This document shows, in pieces, positions 26,972-35,134 of a DNA stretch of 64,000 nt. Made by a program: the position numbers and the translations under genes. The stretch is from Pelosinus baikalensis (GTDB lineage Bacteria; Bacillota; Negativicutes; DSM-13327). The notes below the pieces were generated by a model that did no database searches, was not told where the DNA came from, and saw only the letters and a list, made by a program, of their open reading frames with translations. The stretch is from the NCBI RefSeq assembly GCF_020819555.1, contig NZ_JAJHJB010000001.1:62001-126000 (forward strand), given 5' to 3'. The first letter of the stretch is position 1; the number at the start of each line of letters is the position of its first letter.

Positions 26972-27044
26972 GGTCACTGGTATATGACATTAAAAGCGTA
27001 GGTTAAGTGGCACGGCGAAGCGTTAATGTCATATACCAGTGGCC
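26972..27044. repeat. 73-nt hairpin with conserved loop, copy A
   Basis: A 21-bp stem (26972-26992 with 27024-27044; all paired, one G-U) encloses a 31-nt loop, AGCGTAGGTTAAGT..CACGGCGAAGCG. A second copy at 49994-50066 has the same loop and same stem length but a different, again self-complementary stem. It lies between the convergent LysR and speD genes and may serve as a terminator for both, although no T-run follows. Confidence 0.8.
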
Positions 27045-27081
27045 TCACTATAGAGTTTCTTTAATGGATCATAGATGACTT

Positions 27082-27894
27082 TCACTTCACTTTAGGAATA
27101 TTACGACCAGCATAGATTTCTGACATTTCTTTTTTCAAGCGCTGTTTGATTTTTTTCTTCTCACCAGGCAGAAGTTCACCTTTGGCTGTGCCAAACAAAT
27201 AATTATCCAAATCAAATTCTTTTAAGATCATTTTCGTATGGAAAATATTTTCCTGATAGATATTCACGTCAAGCATCTGATATAACTCACGAGTATCGTG
27301 TGCAATGTAATTTTGAATGGAATTAATTTTATGGTCAATATAAAACTTTTTCCCTGTAACATCGCGGGTAAACCCTCGTACTCGATAATCAATAATTGCA
27401 ATATCAGAACTAAAGCTGTTAATAAGATAATTCAGTGCTTTTAGTGGTGAAATCTCTCCACAGGTAGAAACATCAATATCAGCGCGAAACGTACTAATCC
27501 CCTTATCAGGGTGACTTTCCGGATAGGTGTGTACGGTAATATGACTTTTATCTAAATGGGCTACCACAGCATCGGACTTAATTTCTTGCAGATCGATCAG
27601 CTCCGGTGCCTCAACTGCCATTTTTCCTTCTGAAATCAGCATGGTTACACTAGAACCTTGAGGGTCATAGTCCTGCTTTGCAATATTTAAGATGTTCGCA
27701 CCAATCATAAGAGCGACTTCTGTTAAAATATTTGTAAGACGCTCCGCATTGTATTCTTCATCAATGTATTCAATGTAGGCTTGACGATGTTCCGGACTTT
27801 TCGCATAACATATATCATACATGTTGAAACTAAGTGTCTTGGTCAGGTTGTTAAATCCATACAATTTTAATTTTTTAATTGACTTTATTTCCAT
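27082..27894 (-). CDS. speD: S-adenosylmethionine decarboxylase, enterobacterial type
   Basis: 270 residues. The sequence follows E. coli SpeD closely from KKLKLYGFNNLTK to the end (IYAGRNIPKV). The self-cleavage site is HLDK-SHITVHTYPE (the Ser becomes the pyruvoyl group), with the Cys-containing STCGEISPLKALNYL and GFTRDVTGKK. It decarboxylates SAM to supply aminopropyl groups for spermidine. No spermidine synthase gene is adjacent. The start has GGAGAAG upstream. Confidence 0.96.
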   Translation of the reverse strand: MEIKSIKKLKLYGFNNLTKTLSFNMYDICYAKSPEHRQAYIEYIDEEYNAERLTNILTEVALMIGANILNIAKQDYDPQGSSVTMLISEGKMAVEAPELIDLQEIKSDAVVAHLDKSHITVHTYPESHPDKGISTFRADIDVSTCGEISPLKALNYLINSFSSDIAIIDYRVRGFTRDVTGKKFYIDHKINSIQNYIAHDTRELYQMLDVNIYQENIFHTKMILKEFDLDNYLFGTAKGELLPGEKKKIKQRLKKEMSEIYAGRNIPKVK

Positions 27895-28046
27895 ATTTCT
27901 TCTCCTTACTTGTTGTACAATTTCAAAGTCATGCCCTGAATCAGTACGGTATCATCGCCTGCTAGGAACTTTGTTGCTTTGACACTTATCATGCTAAAGA
28001 AACTTTGGAGTCAAATGGAGTTTTACCCACCTAACCTAAGTCCTAC

Positions 28047-28123
28047 TTATCCGTCACATTTGGCCCCTCTAGGGCTCCACCTACTAAAAATAGGAGTCGT
28101 AGAGCGGCTTATTCATCGAATAA
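28047..28123 (+). repeat. 77-nt two-hairpin dispersed element, copy 2
   Basis: Begins TTATCC and ends GAATAA; inner stem CCCCTCT..CTCC / GGAG..AGAGCGG, then TTATTC-ATC-GAATAA. The last 35 bases match copy 1 (15759-15835, minus strand) at 28 positions and total length is identical. It has no plus-strand gene downstream, so it is not a leader in this copy. Confidence 0.7.
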
Positions 28124-28276
28124 AATGTACTTCTAGTACTACATAATAGCCTACTTTTTTATTGCTGTAAATAGTATTTTTTCGAATCCCTCTGCGCTTA
28201 AAAAATAAAGGAAAAAGGATGCAACTCTCCTATCTTTAGTATAGTGTTTTGTCAATAAAGTATTCTTAATAGCTAT

Positions 28277-28322
28277 AAAAAAAGAACGCTACAACAAATT
28301 TTCATCTGCGAGAGTTCTTCCT
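28277..28322 (-). terminator. Terminator of the YhcH/YiaL-family gene
   Basis: On the minus strand, AAGAACTCTCGC and GCGTTCTT pair imperfectly and are followed by a T-run (TTCTTTTTTT). It lies just beyond the stop at 28344. Confidence 0.55.
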
Positions 28323-28343
28323 TTCATAGCTAGAAATTAATTA

Positions 28344-28814
28344 TTATAATGCAGAAAGGGCTATTTTTAGCACTACCTTTTTAACTTTGGTCGCCGAGTG
28401 CAACGTACAATTGGGCCGATGAACATCATTAGGGAAAAGCACGGCATATATCCCAGGTTTTAGCAGCAGTTCTACCTCTTGCTGTACCCCTTGATAAAAA
28501 ATCAGATCTCTTAGAGTCAGTTCGTCCTGAAGGACTTCATATTCTGGAGATAGCGGACTACACCCAATCATTTCTTCCCCCGAAACTACATATTGTATAT
28601 CAATATACTTCTGATGGGCCTCTGGTTTTCTTTTCTCTTTAGGTTCCGTTTCATATTCTGAAACGGAGGCAAATATAGTATCCCCTTCAATATCATGCCG
28701 ACCAACTGGCAAACTAGACAAATCGGTATTGATTAAATACAGCAAACCTCTTTGTAAGGCAGGTGACAAAGCAGCCTTCTCTTGTTCAAAATTTTTTAAC
28801 TGTCCATAAATCAT
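28344..28814 (-). CDS. YhcH/YjgK/YiaL family protein (cupin-like)
   Basis: 156 residues from the ATG at 28814 (AGGGAGAA upstream); the open frame extends upstream through a repeat and is not real there. The family pattern is clear: GRHDIEGD, AHQKYIDIQYVVSGEE, and PNDVHRPN with metal-binding His residues in a jelly-roll. Members act on or bind sialic acid, uronate or other sugar intermediates; the substrate here is unknown. Stand-alone gene. Confidence 0.88.
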   Translation of the reverse strand: MIYGQLKNFEQEKAALSPALQRGLLYLINTDLSSLPVGRHDIEGDTIFASVSEYETEPKEKRKPEAHQKYIDIQYVVSGEEMIGCSPLSPEYEVLQDELTLRDLIFYQGVQQEVELLLKPGIYAVLFPNDVHRPNCTLHSATKVKKVVLKIALSAL

Positions 28815-28901
28815 GTTAGCATTCTCCCTTTTTAAACCTATTTTATATCTATTCTTTATTTTTATTGCCTTTCCTCTGTCAATGAAGAGTTTTTTAAAAT
28901 T

Positions 28902-28971
28902 TGAACCACAAAGACACAAAGGTCACAAAGGGGTGTGTGCCGCAGCAGCGGCATTGTGCCTTTGTGGTTCA
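28902..28971. repeat. accacaaag palindrome, copy 1 (compact)
   Basis: Inverted repeat TGAACCACAAAGACACAAAGG..CCTTTGTGGTTCA with an inner TGCCGC..GCGGCA palindrome. It is the shortest copy (70 bp), lacking the variable spacer between the arms. Confidence 0.85.
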
Positions 28972-28987
28972 TAAATTCTATGAAAAT

Positions 28988-29009
28988 AGAGGCAGTTTGC
29001 ACTGCCTCT
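28988..29009 (-). terminator. Terminator of the pan operon
   Basis: AGAGGCAGT-gcaa-ACTGCCTCT followed on the minus strand by ATTTTC, directly after panD. Confidence 0.75.
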
Positions 29010-29020
29010 TGCACCTACTT

Positions 29021-29407
29021 TTAGCCAGCAATCTGACCATGGATTTCCTTGCCGCGAATTTCCTTAACTTTATTATTCTCACCTACCATCACTACAGTAG
29101 GAGTAAAGTCTTTTGCTTCCTCTTCAGTCATCATCCCATAGGAAATAATGATGACCTTATCATCAGGCTGTACTAAACGAGCTGCGGCCCCATTTAAACA
29201 AATGACTCCAGAATCTTTTTCTCCAACGATCACATAGGTTTCAAAACGATTACCATTGTTATTATTTACAATTTGCACTTTTTCATTAGGCAGAATTCCT
29301 GAAGCTTCCAATAAGCTTTCATCAATGGTGATACTTCCCATATAATTAAGATTAGCCTCCGTCACCGTGGCACAATGAAGTTTGGCCTTTAAACATGTAA
29401 TAAACAT
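29021..29407 (-). CDS. panD: Aspartate 1-decarboxylase
   Basis: 128 residues, full length for PanD, which makes beta-alanine from aspartate for pantothenate. The self-processing site is YMG-SITID (Ser25 becomes pyruvoyl), with K9 in CLKAKLH and GAAARLVQPDDKVIII conserved. It starts 5 bases after panC with GGAGGG. Last gene of the operon, with a terminator after it. Confidence 0.97.
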   Translation of the reverse strand: MFITCLKAKLHCATVTEANLNYMGSITIDESLLEASGILPNEKVQIVNNNNGNRFETYVIVGEKDSGVICLNGAAARLVQPDDKVIIISYGMMTEEEAKDFTPTVVMVGENNKVKEIRGKEIHGQIAG

Positions 29408-29412
29408 AGAAA

Positions 29413-30258
29413 TTATCCCTCCAAAATGATGTTATCAATTAAACGAGTGCTGCCAATGCGCACGGCTAAGGCTAGAAGAGCTTTACCGATAATCTGGTCT
29501 ATATTTTCTAATAGCGGATAACTGTGTATTTCTACATAATCAATCTGCGCCAGTTCTTCCAATTGGATGTTTGCTATCACCTGCTGCCTGATGACTTCTA
29601 CGTTCATCTCACCACTAGCAACAAGCTGCTTGGCCAGCAGCAAGCTACGAGACAGCACCAATGCCGCTCTGCGTTCTTTAACAGATAAGAAAGCATTCCG
29701 CGAACTCATGGCGAGTCCATCTTTTTCCCGCACAATAGGTACAATCTCAATGACTACATTCATATTTAAATCAGAAGCCATACGCTGAAGCACCAACACC
29801 TGCTGGGCATCTTTTTGACCAAAAAAGGCTGCCTCAGGCTCAATGATATTAAGTAACTTAGCTACAACAGTTGCTACGCCACGAAAATGACCTGGACGGG
29901 ACAAACCGCATAGTTTCTGAGTAATGCCATCAACCTCTACAAAACTGCTATATCCCTTGGGATACATTTCTTGTACTTGGGGATGGAAAATGACATCTAC
30001 CCCAGCAGTACCCGCTTGAACACTATCGCCAGTTAAGTCTCTTGGATACTTAGCATAATCTTCATTAGGACCAAATTGGGTAGGATTCACAAAAATACTC
30101 ACTACAACGACATCACACTGTTTTTTGGCCTGACGCATTAACGCAAGATGTCCTTCATGCAAGGAGCCCATGGTGGGTACTAAGCCAATTGACAAGCCTT
30201 TTGCTTTTACTTGCTTAACAAAAATCTTCATTTCCTCTATGGTTTCAATAATTCTCAT
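29413..30258 (-). CDS. panC: Pantothenate synthetase
   Basis: 281 residues. It joins pantoate and beta-alanine with ATP. Visible motifs: LVPTMGSLHEGHLALM (HxGH), FVNPTQFGPNEDYAKYPR, FFGQKDAQQ and MSSRNAFLS (the KMSKS-like loop). Between panB and panD on the minus strand; RBS AGGGAATG. Confidence 0.97.
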   Translation of the reverse strand: MRIIETIEEMKIFVKQVKAKGLSIGLVPTMGSLHEGHLALMRQAKKQCDVVVVSIFVNPTQFGPNEDYAKYPRDLTGDSVQAGTAGVDVIFHPQVQEMYPKGYSSFVEVDGITQKLCGLSRPGHFRGVATVVAKLLNIIEPEAAFFGQKDAQQVLVLQRMASDLNMNVVIEIVPIVREKDGLAMSSRNAFLSVKERRAALVLSRSLLLAKQLVASGEMNVEVIRQQVIANIQLEELAQIDYVEIHSYPLLENIDQIIGKALLALAVRIGSTRLIDNIILEG

Positions 30259-30287
30259 GATTTCATTCCCTTTCTTCCTCAGCTGCC

Positions 30288-31127
30288 TTAGTATAATTTT
30301 TCTAAGATGCCATCAGATATTTTGAAACTATGCTCCGCCGAAGGAAATATTTTTTCTGCCACTTCCTTTTTATAGTCGGCTACTGCTTGCGCTATTGCTA
30401 CATGCAATGCAGCATATTGCTTCACAAATTTAGGAGCAAACCCAGGATATAAGCCGAGCAGATCATTGATGACCAATACCTGACCATCACAGTGCGCACC
30501 TGCGCCGATACCAATGGTTGGTATATTGAGTTGCTGAGTTACTTTTTGTGCTAGTAAGGCTGGCACACATTCTAGAACAACAGCAAAAGCTCCGCTTTCT
30601 TCTAGAATCTTGGCATCATTAAGCAGTTTTTGTGCTCCTTTTTCTTCTTTTCCCTGTACTTTAAAACCGCCCAAACTATGAACTGACTGGGGGGTTAAAC
30701 CCAAATGTCCTACTACAGGAATCCCGGCAGCAACTATTTTCTTTACTGCTTCAGCAATTTCACTGCCGCCTTCTAATTTAACAGCTTGGGCACCTGTTTC
30801 TTTCATAATCCTGCCTGCATTGGCTATTGCCTGTTCTGTGGAAACCTGATAGGACATAAAGGGCATATCTACAACTACCATTGCTTTTTTTGCCCCTCGG
30901 CATACTGCTTTTCCATGATGAATCATATCCTCCATCGTAACAGGCAGAGTCGAATCATATCCCAATATCACATTTCCTAAAGAATCGCCTACTAATAGCA
31001 TGTCAATCTGGGCATCATCAAGAAACTTTGCCGTAGAAAAATCATAAGCTGTTAGCATGGTAATGGCTTTTCCCTCTATTTTTCGCTGCTGAATCACTGT
31101 CGTTGTAATCTTTTCATTGCTACTCAT
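30288..31127 (-). CDS. panB: 3-methyl-2-oxobutanoate hydroxymethyltransferase
   Basis: 279 residues. Transfers a hydroxymethyl group from methylene-THF to ketoisovalerate, the first step to pantoate. Conserved AYDFSTAKFLDDAQIDMLLVGDS, GYDSTLPVTMEDM and GHLGLTPQS are present. It starts two bases after the DUF2520 gene with GGGGGAAA upstream. Confidence 0.97.
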   Translation of the reverse strand: MSSNEKITTTVIQQRKIEGKAITMLTAYDFSTAKFLDDAQIDMLLVGDSLGNVILGYDSTLPVTMEDMIHHGKAVCRGAKKAMVVVDMPFMSYQVSTEQAIANAGRIMKETGAQAVKLEGGSEIAEAVKKIVAAGIPVVGHLGLTPQSVHSLGGFKVQGKEEKGAQKLLNDAKILEESGAFAVVLECVPALLAQKVTQQLNIPTIGIGAGAHCDGQVLVINDLLGLYPGFAPKFVKQYAALHVAIAQAVADYKKEVAEKIFPSAEHSFKISDGILEKLY

Positions 31128-31129
31128 GA

Positions 31130-32017
31130 TTATTTCCCCCTGTTATCACTTCTTACTATTTCTTCTATGCTCGCAGCTTGTTCCTGATCAATTGTACCTT
31201 TCTCTAAGGCAATCTTCAGAGTATACATCCCAAGCTCCCGATATAGACTCTTATCTCTTTCATTTTCCAAAGCCTTCAAGTGCGCCTTTACCGTAATACC
31301 ATCTCCACGACTAATTGGGCCAGTCAGCCCTTGGACCACTCCCATTTCCTTTATGTTCTGCAGGGTTCCTTCCAGCAACGGCAATAATGCGGCTAAAGCT
31401 TCCTCAGAAGATAAACCAAATTTTCCACACAGCCGACTTGCCCAGTGCATCAAGGAAACCGTGTAGTTCGATACAATGCAAGCAGCCCCATGATAAAAAG
31501 ACTTATCTGTATCTAAAATATGAAAACTTATTCCTCCTAGATCATTCACAATTTTTTCAGCTTGCTGTATGACCTGAACCTGTCCGCTTAAAGCAAAATA
31601 TATGCCCGCTAACCTTTCACTAGTATGCTCTTTATTTGCAAAGGATTGCAGCGGATGCATACAGCCAATCCACGCTCCTTGCTCTTTTGCTGGCATGAGT
31701 ACTTCCGCTGGCAGACATCCTGAAGTATGAAGCACCATTTGCCCTCTTTTAAAACCATTCTCTCTGGCTATTTGTGCTGCAACTTCCCCAATACAACGAT
31801 CAGGTGTTGTAATGAATAGTATCTCAGCATCTTGCATCAAATCGGCTGCTTTTACTCTCGCGTCTACTCCCAATTCCCTAGCCAGCTGACTTGCTGATTC
31901 TAGAGTATTACTGACAATTCCAGATAATTGATACCCCCTATCAAATAATCCTCGTGCCAACACACTACCCACTTTTCCAGCTCCAACAATACCTACTTTC
32001 GGCTTTTGTACGTTCAT
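31130..32017 (-). CDS. Rossmann/DUF2520 oxidoreductase, ketopantoate reductase candidate
   Basis: 295 residues. An N-terminal NAD(P)-binding Rossmann fold (KVGIVGAGKVGSVLARGL) leads to LHTSGCLPAEVL and a C-terminal DUF2520 helical domain (about 165-290). It begins the panBCD operon. No classical panE is in the operon, so this may supply ketopantoate reduction; that is inference from context, and DUF2520 proteins have also been annotated in other reductase roles. RBS GGAGG. Confidence 0.82.
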   Translation of the reverse strand: MNVQKPKVGIVGAGKVGSVLARGLFDRGYQLSGIVSNTLESASQLARELGVDARVKAADLMQDAEILFITTPDRCIGEVAAQIARENGFKRGQMVLHTSGCLPAEVLMPAKEQGAWIGCMHPLQSFANKEHTSERLAGIYFALSGQVQVIQQAEKIVNDLGGISFHILDTDKSFYHGAACIVSNYTVSLMHWASRLCGKFGLSSEEALAALLPLLEGTLQNIKEMGVVQGLTGPISRGDGITVKAHLKALENERDKSLYRELGMYTLKIALEKGTIDQEQAASIEEIVRSDNRGK

Positions 32018-32119
32018 ATTTCCTCCATTTACCTAGCAGCATACTCTCTTTAATAGCCGTGATCAGGCAAAGATGAGACTTTCCAAGAGACTACTTGGCA
32101 GCCAAAGGAAAAGAAAATA

Positions 32120-32290
32120 TAAAAAAGCCTTCCGGAGCTTGTCCGAAAGGCATACTTTTCCCATGCAACCTCCCGTCTCAGTCCATTAAAAGATCTAAGC
32201 GGCTATAATTCGATATGAAACTGTGGAATACTATAGCAACAAGTTCTTTTTACAGTATGGTTCATAACTGATACCACCTAAAGAACACTT
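32120..32290 (-). promoter_or_regulatory. Structured leader with terminator before the pan operon
   Basis: On the minus strand, GCCTTTCGG-acaagct-CCGGAAGGC is followed by TTTTTTA at 32125-32155, an intrinsic terminator about 110 bases before the DUF2520 start. Upstream is a 130-base region with a GACGGGAGGTTGCATGGG stretch. The layout is that of an attenuated leader, but it fits no riboswitch or T-box consensus I know. The region 32018-32476 otherwise holds only AT-rich promoter sequence. Confidence 0.45.
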
Positions 32291-32476
32291 CGCCATTTTA
32301 ACTACAAAACGATAATATCATAAACCATAATAAAAACACAAGGATTTTATATGACAAACTCATTACTTTTAACTTATATGATTATGTTTTATTGACAAGT
32401 ATACATAACTGAAAATCTTCGAATAAGATATACAAACGATCGAACCTACTATAAAATATATTTAGGAGGTGTTCTT

Positions 32477-32827
32477 ATGAACGAAATAACAGGAGAACAA
32501 AAACTCTTAGCTATTTTAGCCCATATATCCTATTTCCTAGGAGGATTGGGCTTTATTATTGCACCATTAGTCATCTTCTTATTAAAAAAAGACGACGCTT
32601 TCGTCTTTCATCATGCCAAACAGGCTCTCGTTGCCCATTTGAGCATACTGGCTGCATCCTTCATTGTTAGTTCCTTATGCATATTAATAATTGGTGTCTT
32701 TCTGCTTCCTATCGTAGGTCTTTTGTGGCTTATTCTGCTCGTAACATCTATTATTGCAGCAAGTAAAGCTTTTTATGGCGAATCCTATCAATACCCTTTT
32801 ATCCAAAAACTGCTCAATAAACTCTAG
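32477..32827 (+). CDS. DUF4870 small membrane protein
   Basis: 116 residues, with three hydrophobic segments and the DUF4870 start EQKLLAILAHISYFLGG and FHHAKQALVAHL. Function unknown; such proteins are common small inner-membrane proteins in Firmicutes. AGGAGGTG before the ATG. It precedes the YitT gene by 29 bases, perhaps co-transcribed. Confidence 0.88.
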   Translation: MNEITGEQKLLAILAHISYFLGGLGFIIAPLVIFLLKKDDAFVFHHAKQALVAHLSILAASFIVSSLCILIIGVFLLPIVGLLWLILLVTSIIAASKAFYGESYQYPFIQKLLNKL

Positions 32828-32856
32828 ATCTTTCATTTTATACTAGGAGGAACTAC

Positions 32857-33708
32857 ATGCGTTATAAAATTTATCAGTATCTTTCTGTTGGTATTGGCTG
32901 CCTGGTAAGCGCTGTTGCGATCAATAGTTTTCTCGTACCTCACCACTTGTTAAGCGGCGGAGTAAGCGGGTTAGCCATTATCTTTTATTATCTAGCTGGC
33001 TGGCCTATTGGTCTGCAAATCTTTGCAATGAATCTCCCCCTCTTCTATGCTGCTTATCGGTTCATTGGAAAAGAATATTTTTTAAAGACCATTTATGGAG
33101 CGGTACTTTATTCCTTCTTCGTAGATGCAACGGGCTACTTGTCAAATTTTATGGTCGTGGATGATCCGATCCTCTCTGCCATTACTGGCGGTATTGTTAC
33201 AGGCATTGGCTCAGGTCTTATATTTAAGGCCAATGGCAGCGGCGGAGGGCTTGATGTCGTTTCCAGCATCCTCAAAAAATACTATTCTTTGAATGTAGGT
33301 ATTGCCTCTTTTTCGGTTAACTGTGTGATTATGGTGATTGCTGCCATTCTCTTCGGCATTAAACTTGCCATATTAACCCTTATTTCCATGTTCATTGCAG
33401 CCAATATTACGGATAATGTGGTGGGAGGATTTAACCGTAAGAAAACCGTATATATCGTCTCTTATAAAACCGATGAGATTATTAAAGTCATTTTGAAAGA
33501 GGTAGGGCGAGGCGCAACGATCCTCCATGGAGAAGGTGCCTTTACCCGCCAAGAAAAACAAGTGATTTTTGTAGTCGTAAGTTTGACCCAAATTGGTCAG
33601 ATTAAACTTCTCATCCAAGATGTAGATCCCAACGCCTTTATGATCGTTCAAGATGCTGTAGAAGTTCTAGGGAGAGGCTTCACACTGCCTGGATACAAGC
33701 AACTATAA
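32857..33708 (+). CDS. YitT-family membrane protein (DUF161-DUF2179)
   Basis: 283 residues. Five to six membrane segments (about 1-200), including LLSGGVSGLAIIFYYL and KANGSGGGLDVVSSIL, followed by a soluble DUF2179 domain (about 210-283: GRGATILHGEGAFTRQEK). This family is widespread and of unproven function. AGGAGG before the ATG. Confidence 0.92.
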   Translation: MRYKIYQYLSVGIGCLVSAVAINSFLVPHHLLSGGVSGLAIIFYYLAGWPIGLQIFAMNLPLFYAAYRFIGKEYFLKTIYGAVLYSFFVDATGYLSNFMVVDDPILSAITGGIVTGIGSGLIFKANGSGGGLDVVSSILKKYYSLNVGIASFSVNCVIMVIAAILFGIKLAILTLISMFIAANITDNVVGGFNRKKTVYIVSYKTDEIIKVILKEVGRGATILHGEGAFTRQEKQVIFVVVSLTQIGQIKLLIQDVDPNAFMIVQDAVEVLGRGFTLPGYKQL

Positions 33709-33721
33709 AAACGAATTGAAA

Positions 33722-33810
33722 TGAACCGCAGAGGCGCAGAGAACACAGAGAAAAAATAATTAATAGCGTTAGAAAATGCCCCTCAGCGCACTCTGCGTCT
33801 CTGCGGTTTA
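33722..33810. repeat. Divergent palindrome of the accacaaag class, copy 2
   Basis: TGAACCGCAGAGGCGCAGAG..CTCTGCGTCTCTGCGGTTTA. Same size and rhythm as the other copies, but a different arm sequence that is still self-complementary; the inner TGCCGC palindrome is missing. Confidence 0.65.
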
Positions 33811-33842
33811 ATCATTTTTTCCCTGCGCCACAAAGCTACGTC

Positions 33843-33876
33843 AAAAGGCTATCTATACTGACAGAGTAGCCTTTTA
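33843..33876. terminator. Bidirectional terminator between yitT-like gene and ribU
   Basis: AAAAGGCTA..TAGCCTTTTAG with T-runs on both strands; serves the two convergent genes. Confidence 0.75.
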
Positions 33877-33907
33877 GTATTCTTTTATTCGATGGCCAAA
33901 GCCATGC

Positions 33908-34495
33908 TTATCTTTCGCATAATACAGGGAAAAGCTTCTTGTAAATCATCAATGTAAGAAGAGACATGGCAATTCCTTTTATCATATTAAAGGGTGCAAT
34001 CCCCAGGGCAATGAAGGATTTTAAATCAACAATCTGGGGATTTGCGATTGTTCCTAAATTAATAATTTGCTCTAAGGGAAAATGCAGCACAGCTTGATAT
34101 AAAGGCAACAGAATAAAATAATTCAGCAAAGACGCTGAAAACATCATAGAGAGGGTTCCAATAAGGAGAGAAACCACAGCCCCCGTAGGGCTCTTATGGC
34201 GCCGATACAAATAGCTCGCCGGCAGAATAAAAGCCACTCCCACCAAGAAATTAGCAATCTCCCCAATTCCCATTGTCTGCGTATTCGCAGCATGTAATAC
34301 GTTTTTAATTAATTCAATAGCAACCCCTGCCATAGGTCCAAGTACAAACGCTCCAATAATCGCAGGCAATTCACTGGCATCTAATTTTAAAAAACTAGGC
34401 ATCATCGGCAACGGCACTTCAAAAAACATCAAGATTACAGCAATTGCTGATAAAATCCCAATTTTAGTAATATATCGCGTATTAGCAGAAATCAT
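33908..34495 (-). CDS. ribU: Riboflavin ECF transporter substrate-binding subunit
   Basis: 195 residues from the ATG at 34495 (GGGGGATT upstream); the frame runs 15 codons further without signals. Five or six membrane helices; the RibU pattern is present: EVPLPMMPSFLKLDASELPAIIGAF and GPMAGVAIELIKN. It binds riboflavin and works with an ECF energising module encoded elsewhere. Its mRNA starts with an FMN riboswitch at 34860-34992 and has a terminator and a palindromic repeat between riboswitch and start. The riboswitch makes the substrate assignment firm. Confidence 0.94.
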   Translation of the reverse strand: MISANTRYITKIGILSAIAVILMFFEVPLPMMPSFLKLDASELPAIIGAFVLGPMAGVAIELIKNVLHAANTQTMGIGEIANFLVGVAFILPASYLYRRHKSPTGAVVSLLIGTLSMMFSASLLNYFILLPLYQAVLHFPLEQIINLGTIANPQIVDLKSFIALGIAPFNMIKGIAMSLLTLMIYKKLFPVLCER

Positions 34496-34584
34496 ATCCA
34501 ATCCCCCTATAAAAGTAATCGTTAAAATCAACTTATACAAATAAGAAAAATGCTACGCATCCTTTAAAACAGATAAAACATAAT

Positions 34585-34683
34585 CGAACCACAAAGACGC
34601 AAAGGACACAAAGGGTTTTATTTATATTTTTTTGTGCACTCCTTTGTGTGTCGCATCAGCGACATTGTGCCTTTGTGGTTCAT
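34585..34683. repeat. accacaaag palindrome, copy 3
   Basis: CGAACCACAAAGACGCAAAGG..CCTTTGTGGTTCA with an inner TGTCGCATCAGCGACA palindrome (a compensated variant of TGCCGC..GCGGCA). It sits in the untranslated leader of ribU, between terminator and start codon. Confidence 0.85.
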
Positions 34684-34730
34684 AAAATCTCATTTTTTTC
34701 CACCTATTAAACTATATTTTCTCTACTTAT

Positions 34731-34764
34731 CAAAAAAAATCCCCGAAATGTCTTCGGGGATTTA
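34731..34764 (-). terminator. Riboswitch-controlled terminator of ribU
   Basis: On the minus strand, AATCCCCGAAGACATTTCGGGG followed by ATTTTTTTT. It is the expression platform of the FMN riboswitch. Confidence 0.85.
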
Positions 34765-34859
34765 ATCACTACATGCAAACACATCTTTAATGTCGGCTTA
34801 CTAAGCCCCATACACGGATGTATCTCCAGAAAGTTAAACTTTCCGTTATACATACAATG

Positions 34860-34992
34860 TGCTGCTTTCTCTTCTTACATCCAGACTATACTGTCGGCTT
34901 TGGAATTACACCAAATCTGCCTTACGGCTCGTGGGCTTGCAGAATCTGCTTACCACCGGTCGGGAATTTAACCCTGCCCTGAAGATATTTCA
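34860..34992 (-). ncRNA. FMN riboswitch (RFN element)
   Basis: The minus strand carries the RFN core: ATCTTCAGGGCAGGGT, AAATTCCCGACCGGTGGTA, AGCCCACGAGCC, GGTGTAATTCCAAAGCCGACAG and GGATGTAAGAAGAGAAAGC. All conserved blocks are in order. FMN binding should favour the downstream terminator and stop ribU transcription. Confidence 0.95.
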
Positions 34993-35014
34993 ATTTATTT
35001 AATTTTAGCCCCAG

Positions 35015-35029
35015 AGATAATCATTATCA
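35015..35029. promoter_or_regulatory. Fur-type box before the FMN riboswitch
   Basis: AGATAATCATTATCA matches the 7-1-7 Fur box TGATAATNATTATCA at 14 of 15 positions. It lies about 16 bases downstream of the predicted ribU transcription start, a good position for repression. Confidence 0.6.
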
Positions 35030-35050
35030 CCGAGTGATGATGATGGATTC

Positions 35051-35079
35051 ATTGTAGCAAATTTGCTGCCTCTTTGCAA
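35051..35079 (-). promoter_or_regulatory. Sigma-A-type promoter of ribU
   Basis: On the minus strand, -35 TTGCAA (35079-35074), a 17-base spacer and -10 TACAAT (35056-35051). Confidence 0.65.
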
Positions 35080-35134
35080 GTTAAAAAGTAATACGAAAAA
35101 CGTGACTCATCTTTTCTTACTCTTTCTTACACCA

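Larger units (their letters stand above)
27895..28343. other. Intergenic region upstream of speD
   Basis: About 450 bases. It holds the speD leader on the minus strand, a 77-nt structured element at 28047-28123 on the plus strand, and at 28277-28322 a hairpin (AAGAAC..CGC / GCG..TTCTTTTTTT, minus strand) that should terminate the yhcH-like gene. I see no SAM riboswitch signature. Confidence 0.6.

Noticed and set aside
26972..27044. The 73-nt hairpins as integron attC sites
   Set aside because: The constant part is the loop and not the ends, the R'/R'' core pairing is absent, and there is no integrase or cassette structure.
27895..28300. A SAM riboswitch in front of speD
   Set aside because: None of the SAM-I, II, III or IV core blocks could be found; the structured element there is on the opposite strand and recurs elsewhere.
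28901..29176. Short open frames reading through the palindromic repeats (for example near 28.9, 41.9, 43.2, 52.6 and 62.2 kb) with a common NHKDAKDTKG or CRISGI peptide
   Set aside because: The shared peptide is just the translated repeat DNA in several frames; no ribosome site and no conservation beyond the repeat.
32120..32290. A T-box or 6S RNA before the pan operon
   Set aside because: No T-box GGTGG..ACCGCG antiterminator core, and no 6S open-bubble arrangement could be drawn; left as an unassigned leader.
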